Positions 5,069-5,396 of a stretch of 5,396 nucleotides of DNA are shown in pieces. The stretch spans positions 1-5,396 of the forward strand of contig SLSM01000183.1 of assembly GCA_007130445.1 (NCBI GenBank), read 5' to 3'. The notes under the pieces were generated by a model. That model searched no databases and was not told the origin of the DNA. It worked only from the letters and a program-made list of their open reading frames with translations. The position numbers and the translations under genes are program-made. The stretch comes from Trueperaceae bacterium. Lineage in GTDB: Bacteria > Deinococcota > Deinococci > Deinococcales > Trueperaceae. Position 1 is the first letter of the stretch, and the number at the start of each line of letters is the position of its first letter.

Positions 5069-5396
5069 ATGAGCAGGTCCGCCCTCACTCGCGTGGCCGC
5101 CCGCGCCCGCGAGCTGGCGCCAGCGCCGGCGCGCTTGGCAGTGGCGGTGTCGGGCGGCGGCGACTCCGTGGCGTTGGCGCTGGCGCTCGCCGGCGACCCC
5201 GGCTTGGTGGCGCTGCTGCACGTGGATCACGGATTGCGGCCGCGTGAGGAGACCGAAGCCGACGCTGCGCTGGTAGCGGCGCTGGCGGAGCGCGTGGCCG
5301 TGCCGCTGCTGCAGCGGAGGGTGGACGTGGCCGCCGCGCAGCGCGACCGAGGCGGCAACCTGAGCGAGGTTGCCCGCAGGTTGCGCCTCGCGGCGC
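5069..5396 (+). CDS. tilS: tRNA(Ile)-lysidine synthetase, N-terminal part (cut by right window edge)
   Basis: TilS uses ATP and lysine to convert cytidine 34 of the CAU-anticodon tRNA(Ile) to lysidine, which changes both its charging and its codon reading to AUA. It is cytoplasmic and essential in most bacteria. The 109 codons present cover the start of the N-type PP-loop ATPase domain: LAVAVSGGGDSVALAL at residues 23-38 with the SGGxDS nucleotide-binding loop at 28-33, LLHVDHGLRP at 49-58, and GNLSEVARRLR at 96-106, the counterpart of the usual GN-x-EAAAR-x-x-R motif. The C-terminal domains lie beyond the window. The ATG at 5069 gives a normal distance to the PP-loop and has a leaderless-type promoter. 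An in-frame ATG at 5015 behind AGGAGG would add 18 residues, but its one-base spacing is too short for good initiation. The family call is secure; the start is likely rather than certain. Confidence 0.93.
   Translation, partial: MSRSALTRVAARARELAPAPARLAVAVSGGGDSVALALALAGDPGLVALLHVDHGLRPREETEADAALVAALAERVAVPLLQRRVDVAAAQRDRGGNLSEVARRLRLAA

Noticed and set aside
4988..5230. An 80-codon minus-strand open frame across the start of tilS
   Set aside because: It is antisense to the PP-loop coding sequence and has a Gln/Arg/His-rich translation typical of a shadow frame.

Overview
The window is GC-rich (roughly two thirds G+C by eye) bacterial chromosomal DNA with four protein-coding genes, two of them cut by the window edges. 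It suggests a free-living, high-GC bacterium. The two housekeeping genes each have a -10-like hexamer (TANNNT or GATAAT) ending five or six bases before their ATG and no usable Shine-Dalgarno site, which is the leaderless-mRNA arrangement common in Deinococcota. A Deinococcus/Truepera-type organism is therefore a reasonable but unproven guess.

Layout, left to right. Bases 1-409 (minus) are the first 136 codons of phosphopentomutase deoB. Bases 503-3316 (minus) encode a 937-residue exported lipoprotein: signal peptide, Ig-like domain, a long beta-rich central region, another Ig-like stretch, two tandem PKD-like domains and an unrecognised C-terminal module. Bases 3317-3714 are a 398-base intergenic region with a strong hairpin just downstream of the next gene and an operator-like palindrome with an extra half-site. 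Bases 3715-4839 (minus) encode a 374-residue lipoprotein with a Big_5-like domain, a proline linker and two further Ig-like regions. Bases 4840-5068 are a divergent intergenic region. From 5069 to the right edge (plus) lies the start of tilS, tRNA(Ile)-lysidine synthetase.

The two lipoprotein genes each start with a good Shine-Dalgarno sequence five bases before the ATG, and each is followed by a GC-rich hairpin. They look like separately transcribed, co-oriented surface-protein genes placed between two unrelated housekeeping genes. Their products share the same plan (lipid anchor plus a string of beta-sandwich modules), so a related role at the cell surface is plausible. Nothing in the sequence gives a substrate or partner. 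I see no mobile element, CRISPR array, rRNA or tRNA. The less ordinary points are the unclassified modules of the large lipoprotein, the palindromic site upstream of it, and the conflict between a leaderless start and a Shine-Dalgarno-associated start for tilS.
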